NCBI GenBank assembly: GCA_932294295.1
Contig: OW028580.1
Span: forward strand, 32,062,136 to 32,126,135
Direction of reading: 5' to 3'
Source of the DNA: Alitta virens
Lineage: Eukaryota; Annelida; Polychaeta; Phyllodocida; Nereididae
DNA length: 64,000 nucleotides
Program-made: the position numbers and the translations under genes
Shown here: piece after piece, positions 24,657 through 36,639 of the stretch
How positions within the stretch are numbered: position 1 is the first letter of the stretch
Layout of the letters: every line of letters begins with the position of its first letter
The notes under the pieces: model-generated
Told to the model about the DNA's origin: nothing
Database searches by the model: none
Seen by the model: only the letters and a program-made list of their open reading frames with translations

Positions 24657-25997
24657 ATGAACATGAACTGTTCTAAAGGAGCCACCTTGATATTCTTCGG
24701 ATGTCTTGCATTTTATGGATTATATTCATTCTTACATTATTGGGATCACAGCTTGGTGCAAGAGTATAAGCACAATGAGAAATCTGCAACAAATGGATTT
24801 ATGAAGTTGGTGAACTCATTGTCTAGGTTAAGACTTTCGCAAAAGAAAGCAAATTTCTCCAAACTTGTGTTCAATACATCTGAATTACTTACTGAAAAGG
24901 ATAACTTATCTGACCCTCTGCATAAATTTGTGCCTTACAATAGAAACGGAGTGCTAACTTACAAGTACGTGTGTTTTGAGGATGTTAAGTTGTATTCTGG
25001 TGTTGCAGTTGATATGAACCATATTACTCAGATGAAGAAGATTGTCATCTATAATGCTGCTGAAAATAAGGAAAAGGAGTTGAAAGTTGCTGCCAGCCTT
25101 TCGAGTGATAAACCTAGAACTTGGCCGGTTACTTTCCGTAAACGAGGTGTTCCAGCCAACCGTGTCATACTTCCATATCCGGCTTATTTCGTGACAGCTT
25201 CTCAACCGGGGAATCTGTTTCACCTCTTGCACGATACTTTAGTCGGTTTATACGGTGTATTGAAGCAAACTAACAGATTGAACTCCTCAGTGAAGAACCA
25301 GGTTTATACAAGGAAATTTTTCATACCATTTTATCAAGCCCGTTCGAAGAACATCAGCACTTATGGAGACCTCATACGAGCCCTAGGAATTCGGTCCTTC
25401 CCAGTTTATCATGCAGCTCCTCACGGAGTTTGTTATGAGTATGGGGTTTTTGGATGGAACCCTGCTCCAATGAATCACATGACAGAATATTTTGGGAAAT
25501 ATTTCAATTTTGATGACAGCGACAAGTGCAAAGAAAAAACGTTGACATTTATTGACCGCGAATATCGCAAAGTCACCAACATGGATGCACTGTTGAATGC
25601 AGCAAAGACCCTGAATCTGAAAGTGCAGAAAGTGCGGCTGGAATTAATGCATTTCCATGAGCAGTACAAAACTATTCGGTGCACAGACATTTTGGTGGGA
25701 GTGCAGGGGGCAGGCCTGCAATGGGTTGTGTTCATGAGACCAAAGAAAGCTATGATAGAATTAGCGTATCCTGGATGGCACTTTATGTTCTCCACAACAT
25801 ACAGAAACTATAATGGAATAAGAACTGAACAGGTCTCCGGTGTACGAGATGGAGCAGAGTGGCATTGGATAGAAAAGGAATACAACAATGGACAGCCACT
25901 GACCCAGTCTCAAAAAGATGGCTACGGAGGCAAATTCCTTAATTCCAAATATGACGTTGACAAGTTCATGAAGGCTTTGAGGGCAGTTGCAGTGTAA
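24657..25997 (+). CDS. GT61-family glycosyltransferase, POMGNT2-like, intronless
   Basis: 446-residue Golgi/ER type II membrane protein. A short cytosolic N terminus is followed by one signal-anchor helix (about 8-28, ATLIFFGCLAFYGLYSFL), then a lumenal catalytic domain of the DUF563/GT61 family (EOGT, POMGNT2, plant xylosyl/arabinosyl transferases). Landmarks: QPGNLFHLLHD (about 183-193), the TFIDRE strand (about 298), VGVQGAGLQWVVFMRP (about 346-361), the nucleotide-sugar site block with Q where many members have H. NLFHLLHD is closest in my memory to POMGNT2, the O-mannose beta-1,4-GlcNAc transferase, but substrate is not assured. The frame is one uninterrupted exon; an in-frame stop at 24636 limits the start. 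Length is near normal. It has no copy in unit 2. Confidence 0.85.
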   Translation: MNMNCSKGATLIFFGCLAFYGLYSFLHYWDHSLVQEYKHNEKSATNGFMKLVNSLSRLRLSQKKANFSKLVFNTSELLTEKDNLSDPLHKFVPYNRNGVLTYKYVCFEDVKLYSGVAVDMNHITQMKKIVIYNAAENKEKELKVAASLSSDKPRTWPVTFRKRGVPANRVILPYPAYFVTASQPGNLFHLLHDTLVGLYGVLKQTNRLNSSVKNQVYTRKFFIPFYQARSKNISTYGDLIRALGIRSFPVYHAAPHGVCYEYGVFGWNPAPMNHMTEYFGKYFNFDDSDKCKEKTLTFIDREYRKVTNMDALLNAAKTLNLKVQKVRLELMHFHEQYKTIRCTDILVGVQGAGLQWVVFMRPKKAMIELAYPGWHFMFSTTYRNYNGIRTEQVSGVRDGAEWHWIEKEYNNGQPLTQSQKDGYGGKFLNSKYDVDKFMKALRAVAV

Positions 25998-26090
25998 TGA
26001 GCTGCGCGTCTCATGTGAAAAAGCCAGAATTGTTGTTGGTTATATATATTTATTTGATGATGTGGTTATTCAGTGTATTTATACTTTTGT

Positions 26091-26096
26091 AATAAA
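26091..26096 (+). terminator. Candidate poly(A) signal of the GT61 gene
   Basis: AATAAA 94 nt after the stop codon; a second cluster (aataaaataaa) lies near 26186-26196. Position-based call. Confidence 0.5.
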
Positions 26097-26357
26097 CTGT
26101 ATATACAATACATATGCATATACATTAATGGTAAGTGTGTTCTTGGTCACCAAAGTGAGGGAACCAAACCTTTCAATGAAATGTAATAAAATAAAGTGGA
26201 GTCAAGGACCTCTAGGTTAGCATAGCACAAACGACTTGCAAACAGAAAGATTGTATTCTCACAGATCAGATCAAAGAAATGGGAGATTAGAATTATTAGT
26301 CTATAAATCAAGCTAACCGTGCATTGTAGTATTGCTTTTGTGCGGCATGATCCCCTG

Positions 26358-26722
26358 TTGAATAACACACTCATACCACACACTCATACCACACACTCAT
26401 TTGCACTCATACCGCACTCATACCACACTCATACCACACTCATACCGCACTCATACCACACACTCATTTGCACTCATACCGCACTCATACCGCACTCATA
26501 CCGCACTCATACCACACTCATACCGCACTCATACCACACACATACCACACACTCATGCCACACACTCATTCACACTCATACCGCACTCATACCGCACTCA
26601 TACCACACTCATACCACACACTCATACCACACACTCATTCGCACTCATACCACACTCATACCACACACATACCACACACTCATACCACTAACTTGTACCA
26701 CATTCATACCATACTCATGCTG
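26358..26722. repeat. Minisatellite of ACTCATACCRC units
   Basis: About 30 copies of an 11-13-bp unit (ACTCATACCGC, ACTCATACCACAC, occasional ACTCATTCGC). It makes long open frames in all three forward phases ([11 protein letters not shown]), so those are artefacts of the repeat. It lies in the block missing from unit 2. Confidence 0.95.
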
Positions 26723-26828
26723 CACACAGAACACTGGGTAGAGAAAACAAAGCCTGCAGCAATTAAAAGACTGGTGATTTATAAATCTAAGATCTTTGAT
26801 ATTCCCAATATGATGAACAAACCACCAA

Positions 26829-28560
26829 CCCCCCCCCCCATTACAACCCTGGATAAGGTGGGTGGACATCGCCTGTGAGGGCACAAGCGCCTGGTCCTGG
26901 ATAAAGGCATTGTTTTTTAGGGCTTTGCTTTTGAGGGCTTTGGTACAAGGGCTCCCTCAGGCTCCCTGATCAAATTTCATATGAAGAGTGTCTGCCTGTT
27001 GCGATTTTTCAAGTGGGCAGATACACTGTGAGGTTTTTTTGTTTTGTTTTTTCAAGTGACTTCGGTGCCAAGACAACTTTTGTCAATACACTAGGATAAT
27101 AACTGAGTTTTGTGTGGATTCAGTTTTTAGCTAGAAAGTGCCAATGGGAGACAAAGTGAAAAGTCACAGATACAATTAAATTGTAGAGGAAAAACATGTA
27201 GTCAAAAATACACTGAATAACTAATAGGCATAAGTAAAAAGATATTTTAAATCAATAAATACTAAATAGCCAAAAATACATGGACTGGACATTTCCTAAT
27301 TTCAAAGTCATCTGTCCCCCTGTGTATCATAAGGCCTATTCATTGTTGTGGGATTTGACATGTGTTCTGGAACACTTTTATGATTCTTCTATTCAAATCT
27401 ACGCTTGGAGATAATCTGCAGATTCTGAACTGGATAACATATCTGAAACAGGATAATGAAAACATTAATAAATTCTCAACATTTGACCTTGGAAAATACC
27501 TCAAAGGTCAATCAGAAGGTCCTGAATTAATATCAGGTCATGGTGAATATGTTTCTCTACTTTCCGCAGCAGATTTCGTAAATTACGAACCATTCCCAAT
27601 TATGTCTAAAATGGTGTTTTTGTGCTTTTGATATTTAGGTCTAATTGTCATCAGTAATATAATGATGGCCACATTTTACAGCATTTTATATCTAAGATAC
27701 AATATTTTCACCTCTAAACTTCATTTTGATATTTATATCATACTTTTACTGCACTGTGTTATGCCAACTTATGGGGGTTACTCACTTAGGCCTATATTGC
27801 AAATAGATATATCAGTCTATCATGTAGCCAGTTTTGGTAGTCTAATGAATATTTTCTTACCGTTAAATCTGCATATCTAATGTGCTTGGGGATAAAAGTA
27901 TCTGAAACTGAAAATTTGATTGGGGTGTACTAGTGTTAATTTTGTTTCAATCAATTAAGGTGATTTAACTCAATTTTATTAGATATCTGAGAAGTGTTGG
28001 ACTGGATTACATAATATTATGCACACATGCAAATTGTGAAATCACCTATCTATTATGGCACCACCATGGAGGTAATTTATAGTTTTAAGTACCTGTACCA
28101 CAAGAAGTTTTTTGTTTCGCCTGATTTGTTTATTAATATCTACTGCATTACTGGTATATTTTTTAAGTGCATTATTGCTTCATAAAGTTATATCTTTCCA
28201 ATTAAAGCATAATGTCTACTGACATATATATTAAATAGGCATTTAACATCAGAGCTTCCAAACTTTTGCTAAAGTAATCCATCCCACGTGATTTAACATG
28301 TTGCACATTCTGCCAAATCCATGCCTCAAATCCACAGTAATCTAAACTGAGGAATTGATTAATTAATCCTCCAATTATGATGTTGCCTAGGTGTTAGCGC
28401 CTTTCATTCTAACTTCTTTGTTTGCTTTAATTCCATAATAATTATTTTTGGATCAGTATTGAATGAATTAATTAATTCTAACGTTATTGATCCACCAGCT
28501 AGATTTTCATTACTTGCATAATATATATATATATAGTGTTAACAGGGCATTAGCCTAGCG
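26829..28560. other. Unit 1 non-coding block, conserved in unit 2
   Basis: Aligns with 44530-46690. Neither copy has a frame that is preserved in the other: the 89-residue frame at 27362-27631 is broken in unit 2. It begins at a poly-C run (26829-26839) that marks where homology resumes after the GT61 block. Confidence 0.5.
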
Positions 28561-28599
28561 AACTAAGATAAGATAAGATCAGATATAAAGTTTATTTAC

Positions 28600-29150
28600 G
28601 GTCGGACAGGAATAAAACAGAAAACATAAGTAAAACTTTTTGCTGACATAAAATGAGTAAATGAAAAGTACAATGAGGAGTGAGATGACAAATAAATAAA
28701 TAGCATAAAGTTAAATTAAACCATTGATAGAAACTTGTGGCTCAAAGTTGACTGATCCATAAGTCCCTACATTAGACATGTGGCTCACTGCAAGAATTCT
28801 CAGTTGACCAATCCGCATTGCACATGGCTCAATATTCGGGCAATAATCCATGAACAAATTTATAACAGAATTTTAAATTATGCAGTGCACATAAATCCCT
28901 AATTTTAAGAATTCCTTCATTTTAAATAGTGGAATGGTGAGTGCATTCTAAGAGTTATTTGCAATCCTGATAGCCTTTCTCTGTAACTTTTCCAAATGAC
29001 ATTAAGCCCATAATTAAAATGAGATAGTATTAATGAACTATAAATGTGTAGTACATGTAATGCTGATTTTGGAAAAATATTTTTTAACTTTTTCATAAAA
29101 CCAATAGTTCTGGAAATCTTATTTGATATCAAATTTACAGTATGCCTTCA
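28600..29150 (-). pseudogene. LINE reverse-transcriptase C-terminal relic, unit 1
   Basis: The minus strand reads ISRTIGFMKKLKNIFP, LILSHFNYGLNVIW and SYRERLSGLQ, the thumb-region pattern of CR1/L2-like LINEs, followed by an untranslated-looking 3' part with 'gataagataagatcaga' near 28566. Truncated and broken. The unit 2 equivalent is at 46720-47166. Confidence 0.7.
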
Positions 29151-29302
29151 AAAAACAACAAGGTACTGTGTTGTGTACTCTAGGGCTAAAGGAAACTATT
29201 AAGCACTACTTAGAGAATAATTCATATGTTGCGTCTTGTTTTATCAACATGACAAGCTCTTTTCATTGCTCATCGACTGCAAAGTATCAGCTGTAGACAT
29301 TT

Positions 29303-29626
29303 GTGCACTCTGGGACAGTATGGAGAGGAGTCAGATCAGACTATTTTCAATCAACAAATGGTATAAGGGAGGGAAATATTTCCTCGCCAGTATTTTATTG
29401 TATGGATGAATTACTGAATAAACTAAAAAATGAAGACACTGGATGTTTGCTGGGTGAACACTTTGTTGGCTGTGTTGGATACATATACGACTTGACTCTT
29501 ATCTGCCCTTTTGCAAAGGGATTACAAAATATGTTGCATACATGTAAAGCCTATGCATCAGAATATGGGGTTTTATGCAACCCAACCAAATCTGTTTGTG
29601 TGTTCTTTACCAGAATAAACGGATAG
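29303..29626 (+). pseudogene. LINE reverse-transcriptase catalytic-core relic, unit 1
   Basis: The frame gives EGNISSPVFYCMDELLNKLK, then GCVGYIYDLTLICPFAKGLQ and YASEYGVLCNPTKS. This is the RT core, but the catalytic [YF]xDD is YIYD, so it is inactive. It points away from the RT fragment just upstream, so two fragments of opposite strand lie side by side. Flanking 29627-30300 is probably its decayed downstream part. Confidence 0.75.
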
Positions 29627-30298
29627 TTTACCCTATCTAATTGGATACAAAGTAGATACTGTATATACTGTATCAAACATTAAGCATCTTGGGATAACCT
29701 TTCAAGCAACCTCAGTGATGCCAAGGATATTGAAAGAAAAGAGGTGACATGATGACATGATAGGATTCGTCAACTCAATGTACAAATTCTGCAAAATGCG
29801 CACCTTACTCTGACAAGGAAACTTTTTTCCATTGCAGTCACTTATATGGATGTCAGGCTTGGGAATTTTCTGACAAGCATGTGAGTAATCTTAACACCAT
29901 GTGGAACCAAAGTGTGAGAAGGCTTCTTAGCGTCCCATATCAAATGCATGTGAGATTCTTCCTCGTCTTATGGACTGTCCACATTCATTGGATCTAATTT
30001 CAAAGAGATTTCTCTCATTATTAAAGTCAATGATTATCTCAGGCAATGCCATAATTTGATATTTGGCTCAAAACTGTGCCAACACAATAATTTCCAACAA
30101 CTGACGTCACATATTATATGTTAAGTTGCTCATCTAAACTGTCATATTACAAATGCAGCAATTGAATATTTAAGAGACAATTCTATTTCATTAATGAGAG
30201 ACTCTTCTGATTTAATCAACTATATATTCTACGTAATTAATAATTGATATTTTCTACATTGTATCATATCAAGTACACCATTTATGTGTGTGATTAAA

Positions 30299-30322
30299 GA
30301 ATATATATATATATATATATAT
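30299..30322. repeat. (AT)n microsatellite
   Basis: About 12 units inside the LINE-derived block. Confidence 0.85.
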
Positions 30323-30697
30323 GAATGCCACTATAACATATAACCTCCGCCACCCTATATATGTATATCTATATTTAAATGCGCTTTGAATTTTAAATTA
30401 TTATCAATCATTAGACCAAGAAAAGTTAAATTCTTTTACCACATTGGAGTGGCAAAAAGCTTGCACATTATACTACTAGTAGGTTGAAATGGAGTGATTG
30501 GAATGAATGGATTCAAATCCAGTTGATAACAATCATCAATAGAGATACACAACAGAACCATGCTGCGAAAGTACCTTTGGTGAAAACTTTACTGGTCTTA
30601 ATGGTGCTGTGGTCTTGACAGGTGTTAAAATGCATTGGCAAAAAAATATAATTAGATCTAAACAAAAAACAAAACAAAAAACCGTGGTCTTCTCCAA

Positions 30698-30870
30698 CTG
30701 TGGCATTTCTCCCAGAGTGGAAATCGAACTCAGGTCCCTGGGACTCTGGGACTAAAAGTCAGAACATTATGCTCGTACCCTCACACCAGAGAATGACTAT
30801 TTGGTGTAATGGTCAACACTCTCGCTTCCTGTGCATGAAGTCCCAAGTCTGGGTATGGCTGTCTCATTAC
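30698..30870. mobile_element. Two tRNA-like SINE heads, head to head
   Basis: On the plus strand from 30798: TTTGGTGTAATGGTCAACAC, 'tctcgcttcctgtgcatgaagtcccaagtc', a decayed tRNA-like sequence. On the minus strand from about 30775 down: 'tgacttttagtcccagagtc' then GAGTTCGATTTCC, a good B box. The unit 2 counterpart at 49900-50105 keeps a plus-strand B box (AAGTTTGATTTC). Not folded tRNAs. Confidence 0.5.
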
Positions 30871-30974
30871 AATATGTGGTCATCAAGTGGCTTAGCAAGT
30901 AGGAGGCTTCTAAAAAGGGTTTCGTTTTTCAAAATATCAAAAAAGGCCAATTTGATTTGCCATTCCAGACATGT

Positions 30975-30980
30975 TTTATT
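30975..30980 (-). terminator. Candidate poly(A) signal of MS4A-like gene A
   Basis: AATAAA on the minus strand, 219 nt beyond the stop codon. Conserved in gene B at 50257-50262. Confidence 0.5.
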
Positions 30981-31198
30981 TTTTAGCACACACATTAGAA
31001 ATGTATTGACACAATGATTATGACTAGGATTTTATAATATTAGGTGCTCCAGTTTATCAAATCATATTCAAAAATATTTTTCACCTTGAAACAAATGAAT
31101 AGATATAATTTTATGTGCTCAAGTTTAGATCATCAAATACATTGTATATTTTCATACTGGATGGTTGCATTTAAACCTTTCTTTATGGGCTTCCCTGA

Positions 31199-34100
31199 TT
31201 AGTAACCAGTTTCTTGTCCTTTGCTGTAAGGTGGAGGCTGAACAGTAGGTGCTTCACCTGTGGCACCACCTGCCTGAGCAGTTGCCATCCCAACATTTTG
31301 TGCTGTAGGCATGGGTGTGTTTTGTCCAGTGGCTCCACCTTGTTGTGGGAGTTGAAAAGCCTGTGTAGCAGGTTGGACAAAAGTGCTCTGTGCTTGAACT
31401 GAAGTGAACAATAATGAGCTTTAAAACAGGAAATCAATATTTGAAAGCTCTATAATACCCTCAGGCTCAGTTATTCTTGAGAATTGGTTGTAAAAACAGT
31501 ACAAGGTATATGATGCACACATGCTTTAACATTACTCTGATGCATTTTGACATTTGAACACCATTTGAATTCCCTGAACAAGTATAACAACATATAAACA
31601 ATAATGTTCCCACATTCTCCACAAATTTAATTATGACATAGATTTACAATTCAAAGCTTTCTCACCTTGTGGGTGTACGTAGCATGGGACAAATCCTCCA
31701 TTGGTATATCCATTTTGGACAGGACCAATTTGATTTGCCTGGAAATAAAACTGGCTCTATATCTTGTTCCCAGATAGCATTTAATCGGGCAAGCGTCGTT
31801 TCTATATCGGCCGCTGTTGGTGCAACATCGTTTCAACATTGCCGACATCGCGCAGACATTGATACGATTTGGAATGCTATCTGGGTTTAACATACTGTAA
31901 GACATATTATAATAGAGTTAAATATGGAAAAGTGTTTCCACCAAATGTTTTCTTACGTTATTTTATTTTTTCTTTAGATTATCATTGTTTCTCTTACAGT
32001 TAACTGACAGGGTAACTTCCCAAAACCCTCAAATATGCGAATGTATATGTGAAATATTCCTGCAAAACAAATGTTATGTTTTATTGTACTGTATTGACAC
32101 ATGTATCAATTCCTGATATCCAGTTTGTCAATAAAACTAAATATATATATATATATATATATATGTATTGTATTGTATTGTATTGCATTGTATTGTATTG
32201 TATTGTATTGTATTGTGTTGTATTGTATTGTATTGCAGTGTTATGTGTTGTATTGTATTGTACTGTACTGTACTGTACTGTACTGTATTGTATTGTGTTA
32301 TATTGTATTTCACTGTATTGTATTGTACTGTATCGTATTGTTCTATACAGTACCTGAATGGTGGGTTTGTTGCAGCATCCTTGGCAGCACAGAATTGACT
32401 GAATCAGGGCAAAGACAAATTCGCCAAGTCCAAACAAGATGAAGAAGGATGACATGATGATGTGTGGTGTCTGTAACATCAATCCAATTTATTTATTAGC
32501 TATTTTTTAAATAATTACTCACAAATGGCAAACTGACTCCAATTAGGGAACAATTGTATACAATTGATATGTAAGTTAATGATGAAATAAGTGCATTAAG
32601 TTAATTTAAGTGAAGAAAGAAAGTATTGTTGGTTCAGGAGCACAAGAAAAGTTTAACGAAAACAATTGGTAAGTCTAGTATATTTTGTAGATATACATAT
32701 GATTACTCATGATATGAATACTCAAATAGTACATTATAAACATTTGTACTTGATCATCCCAGGAGATAGCGATACATATTGTATAATATTGAATAGAATG
32801 AATACTTTATATGCATACGCATGCATATGCATGGTATGAGTTATTCAAACACCATTGTTTGGTTAAATTAATCTAATGCAAATCATATGGTCACATCTTC
32901 CTTAAGGCTTAAAACAGAGACATGTGATTTGTTGCTTATCATTCATATTCAGTGAAATGAACCTCATTGTCGTAGTTGTAACAGCCATAGTAGGAGTAAT
33001 AATAATCGCAGCCAATAGCTATGCCCAGTGCCCCCTGGACGAGAGTGCTGACAACACAGAGACAGGAAAAGATCGACATCACCATGGTTGTGACCACCTA
33101 AAAAATTGAAATAGACCTTAAAAAATAGCTGCAGATAATGTATAATTTTTTTCTAAAATAAACCCACTCCTGGGCACAGTGATCTGGTAAAGCCTCTATT
33201 CTCACAAACACTAAGAAAATTGTGTCTGCAAATTTAATTGATCTTCACACCAATTACTGAACCATTGATTTTGATTTATTCTATATTTATTAATATCATT
33301 TGCACTGGAAAAGTAAATTGGCATATAAAAAATTGATCAGCCAGAAAAGGATGTTGAAGGAAAGCTAAATTTATACACATACTGTGCAGTGGGATGGACT
33401 GCTACCAGCTGCAATGCCAAAAGCTCCAGCAATAATTATCTAAAAAAGATAAGAAAAATATCAGGTTTGGTGAATATGAATATAAAAATGATTTTAAAAT
33501 AAGCAACTAATTTGAACACGAAAAATATAAAACAAATTTAAAAAAATAACAAATACTCACAAATGGTGCTGCCCACCATCCAGAGCTAATTAGCCACATC
33601 CTATTATAATCAACAGCAGCAATTCCAATATTTAGACCAATCAGGATAATTGCCATGACGATCTGCATAGCACCCATGGCTTTGGATGCTCCACGCTTGT
33701 AGTTCGCATAGGCGCCGGAAGGGGTCTGGAAATGAAATGGTTTTGCTATATCCTAGATAGCATTGCAAATCGGGCCAACGGCGTTTTTATATTGGCCGCT
33801 GTCATTACAACATCATTTTGACATCGCTGACATCGAGCCAACATTGAAACGATTTGGAATGCTATCAGGGATCCCCCATTTTAATTTCTGATGCTTCTCT
33901 TTGACCATGATATATTTCCACAATGACAAAATGTTACCCTTGAAAAAGATGGGAAAATCAGCTGATACGGAGAGGAGTTTTTATGTGTTAGAAAGTTGGG
34001 GTGACTTATTAGTAAACATTTCTGTCCAATCTTTGTTGATCCAAGCTCTTCATGATGAAATATGACCCCTTAAAACAAGTGGACATTTCTTATGGATCAT

Positions 34101-34410
34101 TATAGAATCATGGAGACAATACTCGTGCCTCCATGGTAGAATCATTATTGTAAGAGTGCACGCTGTTGTGATTTTACCTTCACTTAAATACATTTTAAAC
34201 TGTATAATGATTATTTCCAAATTCTCACAGCTTGAGAAATGCTTTAAAAGTAAATGTATTGAATGAACAAACCGCAATCTGCATGGGTGCTGGCATAACA
34301 ACGACATACTGTTGTCGCTGTTGTGGAGTTGCAGCAACATTCTGTAGCATGGGTTGGTGCAGGCCGGCCCCTCCATTGATATAAACGAACTGGCCTGTTG
34401 GTTGTTGCAT
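31199..34410 (-). CDS. MS4A/CD20-like four-transmembrane protein, gene A
   Basis: Coding exons in transcript order: 34410-34273, 33725-33561, 33439-33383, 33097-32963, 32470-32354, 31738-31666, 31398-31199; 885 nt, 294 residues, all phases consistent with GT-AG introns. Gln/Pro-rich cytosolic N terminus (1-46); TM1 after KRGASKAMGAMQIVMAIIL (about 56-75), TM2 (about 93-115), TM3 with SIFSCLCVVSTLVQGALG (about 124-150), a Tyr/Cys-rich loop (DYYYSYYGCY), TM4 (about 168-195) ending in CCQGCCNKP. The cytosolic tail ends PPPYSKGQETGY; PPPY at 283-286 is a WW-domain (Nedd4-type) ligand. KAMGAMQI and the TM spacing match the CD20-like family (membrane-spanning 4A). Family function: membrane scaffolds or signalling adaptors. 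Paralogues: genes B and C. Confidence 0.85.
31770..31887. mobile_element. Palindromic MITE, copy h, unit 1 only
   Basis: CCCAGATAGCATTTAATCGG at the left, ACGATTTGGAATGCTATCTG at the right, in the intron between exons 5 and 6 of gene A. Unit 2 has no copy at the matching place ('ctctatatcttgtagagttg'), so it arrived after the duplication. Confidence 0.85.
32142..32345. repeat. (AT)n then (TATTG)n microsatellite beside a splice donor
   Basis: About 24 bp of AT followed by about 180 bp of TATTG and variants (TACTG). It ends 7-8 nt from the exon 5 donor of gene A (exon edge 32354). On the transcript it reads as a CAATA repeat at the very start of the intron. Gene B has only about 45 bp of it (51157-51206). 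Confidence 0.95.
33752..33870. mobile_element. Palindromic MITE, copy i, shared with unit 2
   Basis: CTAGATAGCATTGCAAATCG at the left, ACGATTTGGAATGCTATCAG at the right, in intron 1 of gene A, 27 nt upstream of exon 2. The same insertion is at 52662-52781 in gene B, so it predates the duplication. Confidence 0.85.
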
Positions 34411-34698
34411 TCTGAAACTGAATAAAACAATCATCATTAATGTATGACCAGTGGCAGACTTAATGATGAGGTGATAAGGTGTCATGTCCACTCCATGGGG
34501 TATTTCACTTGCTTTAATAGAATGTTCCATTTAACATCAATTTTGAACTTTGCAGATGCCTTTACCATTAGGCCACCCAGCTGTGGTTTGCATTCAAGAA
34601 AATCGTGGCAAGAAAAGTGAAAAGAAAAAAAGTTATAATTTTGTTATATAGTATAAAATCATGAACACAAAGAAAGTGTTCTATAACAGATTATTCAA

Positions 34699-34702
<4 letters not shown>

Positions 34703-34757
<55 letters not shown>
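34703..34757. repeat. (AT)n microsatellite
   Basis: About 27 units upstream of gene A exon 1; practically absent at the matching place in unit 2 (near 53635). Confidence 0.95.
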
Positions 34758-34758
<1 letters not shown>

Positions 34759-34759
34759 T

Positions 34760-36630
34760 TTTTATTGACGGAAGATGTCAGAAAAGACATATATGTCACA
34801 AGTACAAAAGATAAAAAATAACAAAAGCAATCAGAACATAATCAAAAAAAGGGAATACAACAAAGACTATAGTTACAGATGGTTCCAGCCACCAAATTAA
34901 AGTATTTACATAGAAGTTAACATTAGTTTAGCTGTTTATCCACTCCTTATTGATAAAAATTGAAGGAATTCGATATCAAATGCTCTGCTTAGAAAAGTCA
35001 TGTTTTACACGATATACCTGGACTGAATCTGCTCCGTTGAAAAATAGCTGATGACAAGGATTCAGTAAGCAATGAATTAAAAAGCTTATAACATATCTTG
35101 TAGTCATGTAGTGTGCAAAAGTCTTCAAATTTAAGCTAACATTTTAGTTCAAAAGAGAAAGAAAGAGAAACTGTCTTTTATTTCTCCAATATACCCTGTG
35201 CTGTCCATCCAATTTATCATGAAATTTAAGTCACCCAGTCGTACTAGCTATCATGTTCCTGGTAGGCACTTGAACGTTTTATCGACGTTGATTTTTCACC
35301 AGATACATTTATGGACGTTTATTAATCAAATTAAAACGCCTAGTCAGTGTCTAGTTAACCACAAACATTGCTTCGACATTAGAAGTTCAGTATTTCCAGC
35401 ATGAACATAGTTAGCCAAGTGTCCAGCATTAATAAAATATATTCAATAAATTTCCTTCAGATTATTTTTCCTGACATGTCCTCTTAGGCGCTCCGGAGTT
35501 TCCCACCAGAAAACAGACAACAACCCTGCAATACTTGGTCAAGTGATCAGCCTTAATTTATTTGTTATTTTTATTGATTCAATATCTAAACAAGGCTCAA
35601 AAGGTTTTAAAATGTTTATTGAACATTTGGTATAATACTTTGATAGATGTCAGGGTCTCATATCCATGAAATCACATGAGAATTTATTGTTAAACTGTGA
35701 ATGAATTGCGTAGTCTAAAATTCCATTCTAGAAAAGTAATTTTTATCGCAGGTGCAATCCACTTTAGCGCTTTAGCATCAAGAGCCACATTACCTGTGAT
35801 CTTATCTGCCGCAGTGACTCATAAATTAACAGAGGCTGCGCGGCAGCAAACCCTCACCAATACCCACATAGTACAGGAGCATCTTCACAACTGTTCCTGC
35901 ATGAACGTCTTGTACTTGGTTCATGAATCCTCTTTAACGAATGTGGTTGAGTACCTAGAAATTTTACTATCTTTTGTCACAATTTGACAATGATTAATGA
36001 AATCCAAATCTATTGGAAGCCTGGAGGACCAACTCAGATGGTGTTTCTGACAGCTGTTTCAGATGCTTTTTGAGCTACTCTGATAATTATATCAGAAATC
36101 TATTTACTATTATCAGGGTCCGGCATGAGAACATGAATACTTGTGTACTTGAGTAAATTGCCAAAGTACTCATAGTTACCATAATTAGGTTTGGGGTACA
36201 AGTAAATTAATAATTTAGGAGTAAACAAAAGAAGTTTCGTTAATATTGTAGACATAGAAAGACATATATGAAATAGACATGTAATTAATTGTGATAATGA
36301 AATACTATTTTGGGCTTACGTTAGTAATGAATATTATCCTTTAATTAAACTCCAACCTGATACTTTTTATTTATTATTTATTTATAAACTGATAAGTTGC
36401 AAATTCTATGCCAAGGAAATATGAGAAATATAATAAAATTCGGAATACAGATACTTACTAATATTTGTTAAATAGAAGATCGAAAGCAATAAAAAAAAGT
36501 TATAACACAAATTGCAATCTCATTCTGTCACTGACTAATGACTGACATGACCTGAATAAATTTAATATTTGATAACCAGAAGATAATTTTTTCTAGACAT
36601 GGAATTTGCAACTGATAAGTATATAAATAA
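34760..36630. other. 5' flank or first intron of gene A, non-coding
   Basis: Aligns throughout with 53640-55790 in unit 2. Frames found here (for example 35697-35987) are broken in the other unit. If the candidate leader exon at 39559-39615 is real, this whole stretch is intron 1 of gene A. Confidence 0.45.
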
Positions 36631-36639
36631 TTCACACGA

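Noticed and set aside
25475..25795. 106-residue minus-strand frame inside the GT61 gene
   Set aside because: Antisense shadow of a well-supported coding sequence.
26319..26878. Long overlapping frames rich in His, Thr, Ser and Tyr
   Set aside because: They come from the 11-13-bp ACTCATACC minisatellite, which is open in every forward phase.
29303..29626. Active retrotransposon
   Set aside because: Catalytic YxDD is changed to YIYD, there is no endonuclease domain, and neighbouring parts are on opposite strands.
30798..30870. tRNA gene on the plus strand
   Set aside because: Only partial tRNA resemblance; the B box is decayed and the duplicated copy differs in the loop regions.
32049..32482. 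Frames reading CIVLYCIVLY or YNTIQYNTIQ around 32.2 kb
   Set aside because: Products of the TATTG repeat. Only the end of the minus-strand frame (32354-32470) is a real exon of gene A.
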